A DNA stretch of 64,000 nucleotides from Aporhodopirellula aestuarii (GTDB lineage Bacteria; Planctomycetota; Planctomycetia; Pirellulales; Pirellulaceae): positions 224,904 to 288,903 of the forward strand of contig NZ_JAMQBK010000024.1 of NCBI RefSeq assembly GCF_023701485.1, in the 5' to 3' direction. Below the pieces are notes generated by a model that saw nothing but the letters and a program-made list of their open reading frames with translations, was not told where the DNA came from and ran no database searches. The position numbers and the translations under genes were made by a program. This document shows positions 33,651 to 47,372 of the stretch, one piece after another (the first letter of the stretch is position 1; every line of letters begins with the position of its first letter).

Positions 33651-35372
33651 CTAGTGGTGAGCCGGAACTTGGCCCGGAGTCTCTTCGGGAACCAGTTTGC
33701 GTTCTGGCTCAGTCGAGATGTACTTCTCTTCCTTAGCGTCCCACTCGATGTTGTGGAAGTCATAAGGATCGCCCACAACCGGCGGACGTTCAAAGTTGTA
33801 GTATGGCGGCGGGCTGGTGCATGCCCACTCGAGCGTCGCTCCACCCCAAGGGTTGGCCGGGGCACGTCGTCCCTTGGCCAGCGACAGCATCAGGACGATG
33901 AACGCGTAAAGCAATCCGCAGCCGAGCAGCAAGGCACCGTAGGTACTCATTTGATGCAGGAATGCGAACTCAGGATCGTAGGTCGCATAGCGACGAGGCA
34001 TCCCGCGGCTGCCGAGGACAAATTGTGGTAGGAACGTGCCGTTGAATCCCAGGAAGACCAACAGCGAAGCAATCCGGCCATGGGACTCGTTGTACATTTT
34101 GCCGACCATTTTCGGCCACCAGTGGAATACGCCGCCCAAGAACGCGATCAACGTTCCACCTACCATCACGTAGTGAAAGTGAGCGACGACAAAGTACGTG
34201 TCGTGGAGGTGCAAGTCGGTTGCGAGCGTTCCGAGGAACAAGCCGGTCAAACCACCGATCGTGAACAGGAAGATAAACGAGATCGCGTAGCACATCGGGG
34301 TCGTCAAACTGATCGAACCCTTGTACATCGTCGCGAGCCAGTTAAACACCTTGATCGCCGACGGCACCGAAACGGTGAACGTCAATGCGGAGAAAATGAT
34401 CGTCGTCAACGAGCTCATGCCCGAGGTGAACATGTGGTGTCCCCAGACGAGAAAGCCCAGGAGGGCGATCGCGATCGAGGAGTAAGCGATGAATCGATAT
34501 CCGAAGATATGCTTGTGACTGTGAACGCTGATCAATTCACTGATGATGCCGAAAGCCGGCAAAATCATGATGTAAACCGCAGGGTGGCTGTAGAACCAGA
34601 AGAAGTGCTGATAGGTGACCGGGTCGCCGTTGAATTCAGGATCAAAAATCCCGACGTGCATCGTACGTTCGGCGATGAGGAGCAACAGCGTAATACCGAG
34701 AACAGGCGTTGCCAAAACTTGGATGATGCTCGTCGCGTAGGTTGCCCACAGGAACAAAGGCATCTTGAACCAAGTCATCCCTGGTGGACGCATCGTGTTA
34801 ATCGTGACGATGAAGTTCAAACCGGTGAAGATCGAACTGAATCCGAGGATGAATGCACCGAGGGTCGCCAAGATCACCGAGGTGTCGGTCGTCGTGCTGT
34901 ACGGTGTGTAGAACGTCCAACCGGTATCAAGCCCACTGCTAAAGAGAGCCGAGACGAAGAAGATCGCCCCGAAACACCACAGGTAAAAACTGCTCAGGTT
35001 CAATCGCGGGAAGGCAACGTCTTTCGCCCCCAGCATCACCGGAACGAGGAAGTTACCCAGTGCCGCGGGCACACTCGGGATGATGAACAGGAACACCATG
35101 ATCGCACCGTGGAGGGTGAAGACCTGGTTGTAGATGTTGTTCGCTTCCGCACCCGTGAACATCCAGCCTTCCGGATCGAGAAGATGCAAGCGGATGCCCA
35201 AGGCGAGCAAACCACCCACCGCGAAAGCGGTCATCACACCGATCAAATACATCAAACCGATGCGTTTGTGATCGAGAGTGAACATCCAGCTCAGGATGCC
35301 CGACGAGTTGGTCAGGTAGTTTTCGCGATCGGTCGGGTAGCCGGGGTCGCGGCTGATGGTGGAGGTGGACAT
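33651..35372 (-). CDS. ctaD: Cytochrome c oxidase subunit I
   Basis: A 573-residue haem-copper oxidase catalytic subunit that reduces oxygen and pumps protons. Ligand motifs present are [10 protein letters not shown] (low-spin haem), [16 protein letters not shown] with the cross-linked His-Tyr, [12 protein letters not shown] (CuB histidines) and [14 protein letters not shown] (haem ligands). The YSHPxVY form, without the Glu of HPEVY, is the marker of A2-type oxidases, common in caa3 enzymes. Twelve or more helices are predicted. It lies between subunits II and III in the operon. Confidence 0.97.
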   Translation of the reverse strand: MSTSTISRDPGYPTDRENYLTNSSGILSWMFTLDHKRIGLMYLIGVMTAFAVGGLLALGIRLHLLDPEGWMFTGAEANNIYNQVFTLHGAIMVFLFIIPSVPAALGNFLVPVMLGAKDVAFPRLNLSSFYLWCFGAIFFVSALFSSGLDTGWTFYTPYSTTTDTSVILATLGAFILGFSSIFTGLNFIVTINTMRPPGMTWFKMPLFLWATYATSIIQVLATPVLGITLLLLIAERTMHVGIFDPEFNGDPVTYQHFFWFYSHPAVYIMILPAFGIISELISVHSHKHIFGYRFIAYSSIAIALLGFLVWGHHMFTSGMSSLTTIIFSALTFTVSVPSAIKVFNWLATMYKGSISLTTPMCYAISFIFLFTIGGLTGLFLGTLATDLHLHDTYFVVAHFHYVMVGGTLIAFLGGVFHWWPKMVGKMYNESHGRIASLLVFLGFNGTFLPQFVLGSRGMPRRYATYDPEFAFLHQMSTYGALLLGCGLLYAFIVLMLSLAKGRRAPANPWGGATLEWACTSPPPYYNFERPPVVGDPYDFHNIEWDAKEEKYISTEPERKLVPEETPGQVPAHH

Positions 35373-35476
35373 ATCAGGAGTGTCCTCTTGGAAGACGATC
35401 GAAAGTGATTTTGGATGGGGATTGCTGGGGTGCCGACAGCGTCAGGTCACTGACCCTGTCGGGCTTTCCGGTATTG

Positions 35477-36601
35477 TTATTCTGCTGCGGCGGCCGCTGG
35501 TTCAGCGACGTTGGAACTGAGCGATTGCAGGTACGCGATGATCGAAGCGATATCGTCGTCGCTGAGTTGCCCCTTGTAGCTAGGCATGACCGGTTGATAA
35601 CCGGCGACCACCTTTGCTTTGGGATCAATGATCGATTCGCGGATGTAGTTGTCGGTGACCGTGATGTCGCTACCGGCCGCGAGTGCGTGGGTGGAACCGT
35701 ACAATTCTTTAAACGAGGGACCGACCAGTTTGCTGCCGTCGTTGGAGTGACATCCTGAGCAACCGCGACGGTTGTAGAGGAGTTGGCCCCACTCGGCAGG
35801 CGTCTGGTCTTCGGGACGCGAACTGTTAGCTTTGATCCACGCTTGAAGTTCTTCTTGCGTTTCGTGAACCACGACGACCGTCTGCATTTGCGAGTGGTTG
35901 GTTCCGCAGTACTCGGCGCAGTAGAGGTCGAAGAACGTGTATCCGTCGGGGGTGAATTGGTACTTGTCATAGTCCCAACCATCGCTGCCTTCGCTTTGTT
36001 TCTTGGCTTTGGCGAGTTCCTCGTCGGAAACCTTTTCGCTGGCGACGGTCGGTTTGAACCACATGTAGTTGTAACGGCCCGGCACGATGTCTTTTTTGGC
36101 CCGGAACGCAGGGATGTAGAGACTGTGGATGACGTCGGTGCTCCGCATCGACAACTTGGTTGGCTCGTCTTTGACGATGTGCAGTTCAGGATGGAACGTG
36201 CCCGCTCCGTAATCCATCGTCCAGCCCCATTTGAACGCGGTCACACCGACGTCGTAGGAGCCTTCCGGCGGGGTCCGCATGTCGAGGTAAGAGATCGAGC
36301 CTTGCACGAACATCCAAACCAGCAAGACCGACGGTCCGATCGACCATGCCAATTCGAGAGGCGTGTTGTGCGTGACTTGGCTTTCCGCCTTCTCACCTTT
36401 TTTCTTGGTGTACTTGATCATCGTCCACAGCATGAAGGCCATCATGGGAACGAAGAACGCCACGCAGATGTAAAGGATGAAGTCGTACACCCAGTCGACT
36501 TCGCTCGCGAACGAGGACGCCTGTTTGGGGAACCAAAAACTATCTTCGACGTCTGCGAGGAACGGCATCGGTCGCATCAAGTTAGTAAGTACCGGGGTCA
36601 T
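35477..36601 (-). CDS. ctaC: Cytochrome c oxidase subunit II with fused cytochrome c domain
   Basis: A 374-residue caa3-type subunit II. Two N-terminal transmembrane helices (FILYICVAFFVPMMAFML and LELAWSIGPSVLLVWMFV) anchor a cupredoxin domain with CuA ligands: His in DVIHSLYIP, and Cys/Cys/His/Met in CAEYCGTNHSQM. A C-terminal cytochrome c domain carries GCSGCH with a distal Met in VMPSYKG. A short charged insertion (SDEELAKAKKQSEG) precedes the CuA loop. The fused haem domain accepts electrons directly from the ACIII complex encoded upstream. Confidence 0.96.
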   Translation of the reverse strand: MTPVLTNLMRPMPFLADVEDSFWFPKQASSFASEVDWVYDFILYICVAFFVPMMAFMLWTMIKYTKKKGEKAESQVTHNTPLELAWSIGPSVLLVWMFVQGSISYLDMRTPPEGSYDVGVTAFKWGWTMDYGAGTFHPELHIVKDEPTKLSMRSTDVIHSLYIPAFRAKKDIVPGRYNYMWFKPTVASEKVSDEELAKAKKQSEGSDGWDYDKYQFTPDGYTFFDLYCAEYCGTNHSQMQTVVVVHETQEELQAWIKANSSRPEDQTPAEWGQLLYNRRGCSGCHSNDGSKLVGPSFKELYGSTHALAAGSDITVTDNYIRESIIDPKAKVVAGYQPVMPSYKGQLSDDDIASIIAYLQSLSSNVAEPAAAAAE

Positions 36602-36715
36602 AGTCGTACAGGCCGAAGTGGCGTTAAAAAAGGAATACGTTGAGGATGGGAGTGTTTGGCGATCAGGTGAACCGTCGGGCGTGTGAACGTCTCGCGGTCA
36701 GACTGACGGAAGGTC

Positions 36716-37699
36716 TTATCCGCCGAACCACTGCGTGGGTTTGAGCGGCACGGTGCCGTCTGCGGACGGTGCAGCGGCTTCGGGGGAGTTGTTCGGTTTC
36801 TCTCGACGAAGCGGGTTACCCTTCCGGCCGAGCCAATAGGGAAGCAATGCGATGCCGAGTAATCCGATCGTAATCGCGCCGCCCAACCGCATGATCTTCC
36901 ACGCCTCCGGGACATAACTGCCCGCGGCGGGATCAAACGTGTAACACAGCATCACGAACTGATCGATGTAACTGCCGACTTCGCCTTGACCGGCCTCGAC
37001 CAGGGCAAGCTTCATCTGATCGGGAGGAAACGCGACACCAAGTGAGTACCGCGTGATCACACCTTCCGGAGTCAAAAATGCGAGCATGGCCGGGTGAGCG
37101 TATTCGCCGGTGGCTTCGTTGTAATTGTACGAAAATCCGACTTCCTTGGCTAACTGATCGATGACGTTTTGCGTTGTGCGACAAAATGCCCACCCCGTTT
37201 GAGCATTAGGGTGCGAAGGCACTTGTTCGACGTAGCGAGCCTGTGTTTCCCGCAATCGCTCGTTGGTCTCGGTCGGGTCGATGCTGATGCTGATGCAGCG
37301 AAAGTCTTCGCCGATCTTCAAGTCACCCTTCTCAAGCGATTGGGCGAGTTGATTCAGCTGCACGTTGCAGAGCATCGGACAGTTGCTGTAGTTGAGAGTC
37401 AAAATCAGGGGATGCTCACCGTCTAAGTAATCACCAAGGGTGACTTCCTCGCCCTGAGAGTTGATCAGCGGCAGTTCACGCGTGACTTGATCGCCAAGGT
37501 TCTGCTTAACCGTCACGTCGCGGACTTCGCGGGGCATGCGGTCGTTGAGGAGCACGTCGGCCGAACCGTCCTGCGCGGCACCCGAAATGGGCTGGGCGGA
37601 TACACTCATGCCGCCGCACATCGACGCAACCAGCACACAACCCACGATCAGGAGATGACCTGCGTGAATCGGTGCTCGATAGGGCGTCAAGGCTGACAT
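36716..37699 (-). CDS. SCO1/SenC-family copper chaperone
   Basis: A 327-residue thioredoxin-fold protein that assembles the CuA site of oxidase subunit II. The copper-binding pair is in NCPMLC (Cys 107 and 111) and the matching His in YAHPAML. A signal or anchor sequence is at the N-terminus, and unusually a C-terminal transmembrane helix (AITIGLLGIALLPYWLG, about 275-292) follows. The ISIDPTETNE segment is typical. It is placed between the ACIII and oxidase halves of the operon, in line with a role in oxidase maturation. Confidence 0.92.
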   Translation of the reverse strand: MSALTPYRAPIHAGHLLIVGCVLVASMCGGMSVSAQPISGAAQDGSADVLLNDRMPREVRDVTVKQNLGDQVTRELPLINSQGEEVTLGDYLDGEHPLILTLNYSNCPMLCNVQLNQLAQSLEKGDLKIGEDFRCISISIDPTETNERLRETQARYVEQVPSHPNAQTGWAFCRTTQNVIDQLAKEVGFSYNYNEATGEYAHPAMLAFLTPEGVITRYSLGVAFPPDQMKLALVEAGQGEVGSYIDQFVMLCYTFDPAAGSYVPEAWKIMRLGGAITIGLLGIALLPYWLGRKGNPLRREKPNNSPEAAAPSADGTVPLKPTQWFGG

Positions 37700-37722
37700 G
37701 ATGGGTTCGTCCGGGGATTCGA

Positions 37723-38058
37723 TTAGGAGATCGGTTGGGGTTGGGTGGGCACGCTCACCTGTTCTTCATTCTTGCGATTTTTGCTTTCGGCCGCCATCTT
37801 TTTCATCACTTCACTGACGGGGATCGTGATATTTCCGGTGTCCGGGTCAACGCCATAGCCGCTGATTTCGTCTGCCTGTTGCGACAGCACTTGGTTCGAG
37901 CGGGTGTATCGGGAATCTTTGATCTTTTGCGAATCGACCAAATCGGCCAGTGCAAAATAGATCACCTGGACCGCTAGCACGGTAACCGCAGTCACCGCGA
38001 TCGAGATCACACTGATCGTCGCAATTCGTTTGCCATTGAGATCGTCGTAGGCAGCCAT
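37723..38058 (-). CDS. Small single-pass membrane protein in the ACIII-caa3 operon
   Basis: A 111-residue protein with one transmembrane helix near the N-terminus (ISVISIAVTAVTVLAVQVIYFALA) and a polar C-terminal tail with a short VDPDTGNITIPVSEVMKKMA segment. The start, ATG 38058, and the tight spacing (23 bp to SCO, 69 bp from actF) place it firmly in the operon. I do not recognise a family. It may be an accessory subunit or assembly factor of ACIII or the ACIII-oxidase supercomplex. Confidence 0.8.
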   Translation of the reverse strand: MAAYDDLNGKRIATISVISIAVTAVTVLAVQVIYFALADLVDSQKIKDSRYTRSNQVLSQQADEISGYGVDPDTGNITIPVSEVMKKMAAESKNRKNEEQVSVPTQPQPIS

Positions 38059-38127
38059 GGGAGATTCTGAGATGGAGGTAATGTGAATACGGGAATGGGA
38101 ATCAGCGAGATAATAAGCGTGTCTGGC

Positions 38128-39381
38128 CTAGATATTTTCAAAGGCCAGCGATTCGCCCAGTCGCGGATCGCGAACCGGGATCAAACGGGTACCCGAGCCA
38201 ACGGTAATGATCAGCCCCAGCATCAATGCGACCATTCCGATCACGCATAACAGCGACGACAACACACCCACGGCACCACCGGCGCCAAGGCTGGCTTCGG
38301 GCATGATCGCCCAATACAGGTCGACGAAGTGCATGATCAGTATGTAGGCCGACCAAATGGCAACCGCCCACGGGCGGCGGCGAACGTGCCGGCTCATGAT
38401 TCCGAGGAACGGAAGTCCCCAGTGCAGGACCATCAGGGCGATCGAAATCGGGCCAAATGTAGACGAGAAACCGGGATAGCGAGCGGCAAACCAGTGCGTT
38501 TCTTCCGGAATGTTCGCGTACCAGATCAGCATGTACTGGCTGAACGCGATGTATCCCCAAAAGCAAATGAAGCCGAAGATCAGTTTGCCGAGGTCGTGGT
38601 AATGTTCCACCGTGACTTCGTCGCGAATCGCACCCTGTCGCTGCAAGACATAGCACAAAAGTGCGATCGCACAGTGAGCTGACAAGACGCTGCCGGTGAA
38701 AATATAAACGCCGAACATGGTCGAGAACCACATCGGTGCCAAACTCATCACCCAGTCAAACGCTGCGAATGCGGTGCAGAACGAGAACAAAATGACCGCC
38801 GGTCCGCTGCGAGCTTGCATCGATTCGGTCAGTGTGATTTCACCAGTTTCGTCTTGGCGTTGGCTCTTGGAGTAGTACCACCATGCGGTGCTGCCCCAAA
38901 TGACCAAATACAAGCACGCGCGGAACGTGAACCATTGCGGATTGAGCCAGCGAAGCTTTTCGCTCCAGACCGCGATCGGCACACCATGTTCAGCTTGGTA
39001 ACCCGCATCTGTCCAAGAGTACAGCGATCCGAACCAAACCGAATACGCGATCGGGAGAAACAGAATCGCCAAAGGCAAAACCATGACCATCATCAGCTCG
39101 GCGACGCGGCGAACCACCACGCTCCAACCGGCCCGCGACAGGTGCTGGATCAGGACGAAGAACAGCGACCCGAGCGCGATCGTGAACGCGTACATGAAGG
39201 CGGTCAGGTAAACCGACATGCCGAAACGGCCGCCCAGCGAAGTGGTCCCCAAAAACGCACCGCCGACCAATGCGATCAGGCCGCCGATGCACAATGGGAG
39301 AGACAAACCGGACAGCAACGCTGGCATCGTGAACGCCGGATCGTCAGCGGGCTTGGGAGCGACTGCTTGATGGTGAGACAT
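38128..39381 (-). CDS. actF: Alternative complex III membrane subunit ActF
   Basis: A 417-residue integral membrane protein with about ten helices, homologous to ActC/NrfD-type subunits, lacking cofactor motifs. Segments such as GWSVVVRRVAELMMVMVLPL, FDWVMSLAPMWFSTMFGVYI and LIFGFICFWGYIAFSQYMLI are characteristic of ActF. It helps form the quinol-binding and possibly proton-translocating membrane core of quinol:cytochrome c oxidoreductase. The gene follows the actDE fusion by 54 bp. Confidence 0.93.
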   Translation of the reverse strand: MSHHQAVAPKPADDPAFTMPALLSGLSLPLCIGGLIALVGGAFLGTTSLGGRFGMSVYLTAFMYAFTIALGSLFFVLIQHLSRAGWSVVVRRVAELMMVMVLPLAILFLPIAYSVWFGSLYSWTDAGYQAEHGVPIAVWSEKLRWLNPQWFTFRACLYLVIWGSTAWWYYSKSQRQDETGEITLTESMQARSGPAVILFSFCTAFAAFDWVMSLAPMWFSTMFGVYIFTGSVLSAHCAIALLCYVLQRQGAIRDEVTVEHYHDLGKLIFGFICFWGYIAFSQYMLIWYANIPEETHWFAARYPGFSSTFGPISIALMVLHWGLPFLGIMSRHVRRRPWAVAIWSAYILIMHFVDLYWAIMPEASLGAGGAVGVLSSLLCVIGMVALMLGLIITVGSGTRLIPVRDPRLGESLAFENI

Positions 39382-39435
39382 GAGAGGAGTGAGGGCTGAG
39401 TACTGAGGGCTGAGTGAATAATTCGAGTGGCGGAA

Positions 39436-41274
39436 TCAGGTTGCGGACTGTTGAGCGTCCGCTGCTGCTTTCGCCGCGGCCTTTTCGAGTTCGGCTTGAA
39501 CCTCGGCTTGTTTGGCTTGGAGTGCTTTGCGTTGCGATGCCGGGACGTCGTCTAACGTCGCGTTCTGGCTCGCTTGTAACGCTCGGACGTAGGAGACAAT
39601 TGCCCAGCGATCTTTGGCGCGAATCTGAGCGGCGTAGCCCGGCATCTTGCGAACTCCGTTGCTGATCGTGCTGAACAACTTGCCGTCAGGATATGCGTCC
39701 TGGTAAAGCGTTTGGTCGTGCAAGCTCGAAGGCGGCGTCCAGGTCGTTGCCAAAATTTGTTGGGCACGTTGGTTGACCAACCCGTTTCCGCGTCCGTTCA
39801 TGCCGTGGCAAACCGAGCAGTAAATATTGAACTGCTGTTGGCCGCGGGCGAGCACCTCCGCATCGACCGTGAGCGGGTTTTCGGTGAGCCAAGGCGTCGT
39901 GTCCACGGTCGGACCCGATGCCGGTGCGAGTGAGGCAGGAGCGGCCGGTTTTTCAGTGGGTGGTTCGGCTTCCGCGGGTGTGGCGGCTTCTTCGGGAGCC
40001 GTCTCAGCGGGTGTTTCTTCAGCGGGAGCTTCTTCGGCAGCCATCTCTTCGGCGGGTGCTTCAGCAGCTGGCTCTTCCGAGGCAGGCTCTTCGGTCGCCG
40101 TTTCTTCAGCAGTAGGCTCTTCCGAGGCGGACTCTTCTTTTACCGACTCGGGCTCTTCCTGCATTTCCGCTTCGGGCTCATCGGCGGCAGGTTCTTCCGC
40201 GGCTGGCTCGTCCGCAGCGGGCTCTTCCGTTGCGGGCTCGTCTGCCATCGGTTCTTCCGCAGCCGGTTCTTCGGTTTGCGGCTCTTCGGTGACTTCTTCG
40301 ACGGCCTCTTCCGCTGGCGATTCTTCGCCGGCGACTTCGCCATCGCCCTCACCGATTTCGGTGTCCGACTGCATCATCGCGACGAGCTGACGAGCGCGAG
40401 GAGCATCGATTTGGGCAAGTTTCTCCATGTCGATGCCGGTCTGGAAATCAACATCCCAGTCCAATTCACCACGATTGACCGTGCCGGGAACATCGGGACG
40501 CATCGCACGTCCGTCGGCAAACAGCGTCGAGATTTGCTGAGCGTCTTTGGCAGGCGAAAAGTCCATGTCGGGGAAGACATGGAATCGCGGCGAGGAGCTC
40601 TTGGTGACCCGCATGCGGGCGACCAACAACGCCGGGATCATCGAGAACGCGATCACCAACGCCAGCCCGATCAACAAAAAGCTCGGGATCTTTTTCGGCG
40701 AGTCGTCTTCCACGACGGGCTCCACGAATTCGCCACCGAGATCGCCGAGCAGCACCTTCGCACCCGCTTCGTCGAACCGTTTATCTTTGGCGTCGAGGAA
40801 CAGGAAGAAGGTGTCGTCGGTGGCCCGGTCAAAACGCGGGCTCGTGAACATCGGATTGCTAAAGCGAGGCAGTCCATTGAGTGCCCACATTCCGAAGAAC
40901 GTTCCGAAAGACGCAAACAGAATCGTCAATTCGAACGAAACCGGAATGAATGCCGGCAACGAAATGTACGGTTTGCCCGAGATGATGTATTGGTAATCGA
41001 TCCCGTTCATCCAGATTTGCATCGTCAACGCGGTGCACGTTCCAATGGCACCGGCGGTCAACGCGATCCATGGCAAAACGGTCGGTTTGATGCCGAGGGC
41101 TTTGTCGATGCCGTGCACGGGGAACGGTGTGAACGCGTCCGCCTTCGTGTATCCGGCGTCGCGAACTCGTTCGCATGCGGCGAGCAAGGAATCGACGTCG
41201 GAAAACTCCGCAACCACGCCATGAACGGTGTTCCCGTCGGCGACTGTCTTTGGAGCAGGTTTGGTTTCACTCAT
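39436..41274 (-). CDS. ActD-ActE fusion of alternative complex III with acidic linker
   Basis: A 612-residue fusion. Residues 1-185 are ActD/DUF3341-like: HGVVAEFSDVDSLLAACERV, FTPFPVHGIDKALGI and two helices. A further helix (about 197-220) precedes an ActE-type segment with FADGRAMRPDVPGTVNRG. A low-complexity Glu/Ala/Pro linker of about 135 residues (311-447, units such as EEPAADEPAAEEPAADEP) follows, then the haem c domain with CSVCH (486-490) and a distal Met in KMPGYAAQ. In most operons actD and actE are separate. The acidic linker sits inside the ActE part, not at the D/E junction. Confidence 0.9.
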   Translation of the reverse strand: MSETKPAPKTVADGNTVHGVVAEFSDVDSLLAACERVRDAGYTKADAFTPFPVHGIDKALGIKPTVLPWIALTAGAIGTCTALTMQIWMNGIDYQYIISGKPYISLPAFIPVSFELTILFASFGTFFGMWALNGLPRFSNPMFTSPRFDRATDDTFFLFLDAKDKRFDEAGAKVLLGDLGGEFVEPVVEDDSPKKIPSFLLIGLALVIAFSMIPALLVARMRVTKSSSPRFHVFPDMDFSPAKDAQQISTLFADGRAMRPDVPGTVNRGELDWDVDFQTGIDMEKLAQIDAPRARQLVAMMQSDTEIGEGDGEVAGEESPAEEAVEEVTEEPQTEEPAAEEPMADEPATEEPAADEPAAEEPAADEPEAEMQEEPESVKEESASEEPTAEETATEEPASEEPAAEAPAEEMAAEEAPAEETPAETAPEEAATPAEAEPPTEKPAAPASLAPASGPTVDTTPWLTENPLTVDAEVLARGQQQFNIYCSVCHGMNGRGNGLVNQRAQQILATTWTPPSSLHDQTLYQDAYPDGKLFSTISNGVRKMPGYAAQIRAKDRWAIVSYVRALQASQNATLDDVPASQRKALQAKQAEVQAELEKAAAKAAADAQQSAT

Positions 41275-41351
41275 GAGAGAGACCGTTATGAAAAATTACG
41301 AATGTCAGAAATCAAATGTGAATCGAGAAGCAGGTGCGAATCGCTCGAGCT

Positions 41352-42758
41352 CTAATGGGCGTCTTTGTGGGCCATATGAAGCTCTTTCGCGAGGGTCGCT
41401 TTTGTTTCAGCCATGTTGATGATCGGCATCAAGCGGCAGAACAACAGGAACAATGTGAAGAACAAACCGAACGATCCGATCAACATCGCCCAGTCAACCC
41501 AGGTCGGTTCGAAGTACGCCCAGGCACTGGGCAGGTAATCCCGCGACAAGCTCGTCACGGTGATCACGAATCGTTCGAACCACATTCCGATGTTCACGAA
41601 GATCGAGACGACGAACATGATCCATGGTGTTGTCCGAGCTTTCTTCCACCAGAAGATGTTCGGCGAAATCACGTTGCACGTAATCATCGTCCAGTACGCC
41701 CACCAATAAGGCCCCATTGCCCGGTTGATGAACGCGAATTTCTCTTCGGTCACCTGACCGTACCAAGCGATGAAGAACTCGGTGCCGTACGCCAGACCGA
41801 CGATCATGCCGGTTGTCAGAATGATCTTGCACATGTTTTCGAGGTGCCGGATCGTGATCAGCTTTTCAATATTGAAGATTGATCGGGCCGGAACCATCAG
41901 GGTGATCACCATCGCGAAGCCAGAGAAAATAGCCCCGGCGACGAAGTACGGTGGGAAGATCGTGGTGTGCCATCCAGGAACCTGCGAAACCGCGAAGTCA
42001 AACGACACGATCGTGTGCACCGAAAGAACCAGCGGAGCGGCGAAAGCGGCCAGCAACGCATAGGCTTTTTCATAACGCATCCAGTGACGTGACGAACCGC
42101 TCCAACCGAGCGACAACACACCGTAAACGGCGCGGCGGACGGGATGCTTGCTGCGATCGCGGAACGTTGCCAAATCGGGCACCATCCCCATGTACCAGAA
42201 CAACAACGATACCGTCGCATAGGTACTCACGGCAAAAACGTCCCACAACAGCGGGCTGCGGAATTGTGGCCACATCCACAAGTTCAAACTTGGATACGGA
42301 GCCAACCAGAACGCCAACCAAGCACGACCGACGTGAATGCCGGGGAACGTTCCCGCACAAACAACCGCGAAAATTGTCATCGCCTCAGCGGTTCGGTTGA
42401 TACTCGTCCGCCACTCTTGGCGGAACAAATACAAAATCGCACTAATCAACGTACCGGCGTGACCGATACCGACCCAGAACACGAAGTTCACAATCGGCCA
42501 GCCCCAGAACACCGGGTTCCGGTTACCCCAAACACCGACACCGGTGTAGAAGAGGTAGGCGATGCAAAGACCCAACATCGTGGCCAAGTGTACGGCGACC
42601 AAGAAACTGATCACCCACAATTTGGACGGCGGGTTCTCGGCAATCTTGCAAACCGCTTCGGTAATCGAATGGTAACTCGATTCGCCGAGCACGAGCGGGG
42701 CACGTGTGCCGGGGCGTTCGACCGAATTGTCCAGACCGTTGGGAACTGCGAGCGACAT
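41352..42758 (-). CDS. actC: Alternative complex III membrane subunit ActC (NrfD-like)
   Basis: A 468-residue polytopic NrfD/PsrC-family protein of about ten helices. Typical segments are [40 protein letters not shown] and the later [20 protein letters not shown]. It forms the quinol-oxidising membrane subunit of ACIII together with ActF. The ATG at 42758 follows actB by 61 bp. Nothing odd was noticed. Confidence 0.94.
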   Translation of the reverse strand: MSLAVPNGLDNSVERPGTRAPLVLGESSYHSITEAVCKIAENPPSKLWVISFLVAVHLATMLGLCIAYLFYTGVGVWGNRNPVFWGWPIVNFVFWVGIGHAGTLISAILYLFRQEWRTSINRTAEAMTIFAVVCAGTFPGIHVGRAWLAFWLAPYPSLNLWMWPQFRSPLLWDVFAVSTYATVSLLFWYMGMVPDLATFRDRSKHPVRRAVYGVLSLGWSGSSRHWMRYEKAYALLAAFAAPLVLSVHTIVSFDFAVSQVPGWHTTIFPPYFVAGAIFSGFAMVITLMVPARSIFNIEKLITIRHLENMCKIILTTGMIVGLAYGTEFFIAWYGQVTEEKFAFINRAMGPYWWAYWTMITCNVISPNIFWWKKARTTPWIMFVVSIFVNIGMWFERFVITVTSLSRDYLPSAWAYFEPTWVDWAMLIGSFGLFFTLFLLFCRLMPIINMAETKATLAKELHMAHKDAH

Positions 42759-42819
42759 GGAACGAATTGGGAAATTAGAAGTGAGAAGTATGAAAAAACT
42801 TTAGGGCGAAAATCGCGGA

Positions 42820-46230
<3,411 letters not shown>

Positions 46231-46308
46231 ATTCTGCAGGGATGGCTATGCGGTTAGCTGGAAACGATTAAGTCGTCAAACAGACAGGCTAAAAAAGGAA
46301 ACGTTTTC

Positions 46309-47001
46309 TCAACGGTGACAAACAGCACAATGAGTTTGTGGATTGATATTGTGTTTCTCCCGGTGTGCTTTCGCAAACTCGTCCTGGTCCCAATCCTCGG
46401 GCGGCGTCCAGTCGAGCTTGGTCACGAACTCCTGCGGGCGGAGGTGCTCATCGGGGTTGCGGTGACAGGTGATGCACCACGCCATCGACAACTCCTCGGC
46501 TTGGTAAACGACCTCCATTTGGTCGATCCGTCCGTGGCACGACTTGCAGCTCACGCCTGAGTTCACGTGCGCGGCGTGGTTGAAGTAAACGAACTCGGGC
46601 AGGTTGTGGATTCGTTTCCACGCGATACTGCGGCCGGACTTCCAACTCTGGTGGATCGGCTGCAATTTGGCGCTTTCGGTGCGGACGGCACCGAGTGCTG
46701 GCGGCTGGCCGTCTTCGCCCGCCGGCGAGTGGCAGTTGACGCAGGTCGCCGTCGGGGGAACCGCGGCGTGGGCGGCGTCAAAGACGGTGTTGTGGCAGTA
46801 CCGACAATCCATTTTCAGCTGACCGGCGTGCAACGCGTGGCTGAACGGCACCGGCTGGGTCGGCATGTAACCGACGTTGAGCGTTTTCGGATCAGTGATC
46901 AGGCCACCCATCGCGGCAGCGTACACGCCACCGCCAACGGCTGCTAAACCGAGCACACCCAGGAATGGATTAATCCAACGAGGGAACAGAAATCGCTTCA
47001 T
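46309..47001 (-). CDS. actA: Pentahaem cytochrome c subunit ActA of alternative complex III
   Basis: A 230-residue protein from ATG 47001, which has AGG upstream; a longer open frame to 47100 lacks support. An N-terminal helix (NPFLGVLGLAAVGGGVYAAAM) anchors it. Five CxxCH motifs bind haem: CRYCH (66), CVNCH (87), CKSCH (152), CITCH (176) and CAVCH (225). The count and spacing agree with ActA. It is the first gene of an 11-gene operon ending at 31800. Confidence 0.94.
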   Translation of the reverse strand: MKRFLFPRWINPFLGVLGLAAVGGGVYAAAMGGLITDPKTLNVGYMPTQPVPFSHALHAGQLKMDCRYCHNTVFDAAHAAVPPTATCVNCHSPAGEDGQPPALGAVRTESAKLQPIHQSWKSGRSIAWKRIHNLPEFVYFNHAAHVNSGVSCKSCHGRIDQMEVVYQAEELSMAWCITCHRNPDEHLRPQEFVTKLDWTPPEDWDQDEFAKAHREKHNINPQTHCAVCHR

Positions 47002-47372
47002 GATCGACCTAATGAACTCTGCGGCAATAAAACTCACGTCCCTGCTTCTGAAACTCGGAACCGGGTTCCAGGGAAATCGCCCCTGAAAACACCCATTCAA
47101 CTGCGGAGCAGCAACGTTGCCTGCGAGCGAGAGGATTGAGAGTTGTCATCTAACGAAGATTGAGGGCAGGGATTATCAGCCGCAGACCGCTCCGGCGACA
47201 AGGCCAGCGCTCGATCCGCGACATTGTGTCGCACAGGAGAGTCCATATTGTCGCGGCTGAAAAGGGCGCTTGCAGAATCGTTTTTTTCGGACGATCTGAC
47301 ACCACCCTCCTAGGTCGCGTCAGCTTCCCAAAATGCCCTCCGAAGGGCCTTCCGCGGACACAACCGCCCTTA
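47002..47372. other. Intergenic region between actA and pyrF
   Basis: This 371-bp stretch must contain the promoter of the respiratory operon and the 3' end region of pyrF, both minus strand. I see no convincing promoter hexamers, terminator hairpin or gene. Confidence 0.4.

Noticed and set aside
34080..35408. 442-codon plus-strand frame opposite cytochrome oxidase subunit I
   Set aside because: Antisense shadow of ctaD; composition is charged, Arg/Glu/Asp-rich and unlike a folded protein.
40276..41355. 359-codon plus-strand frame opposite the actDE gene
   Set aside because: Mirror of the ActD domain in another frame; no start signal or recognisable motif.
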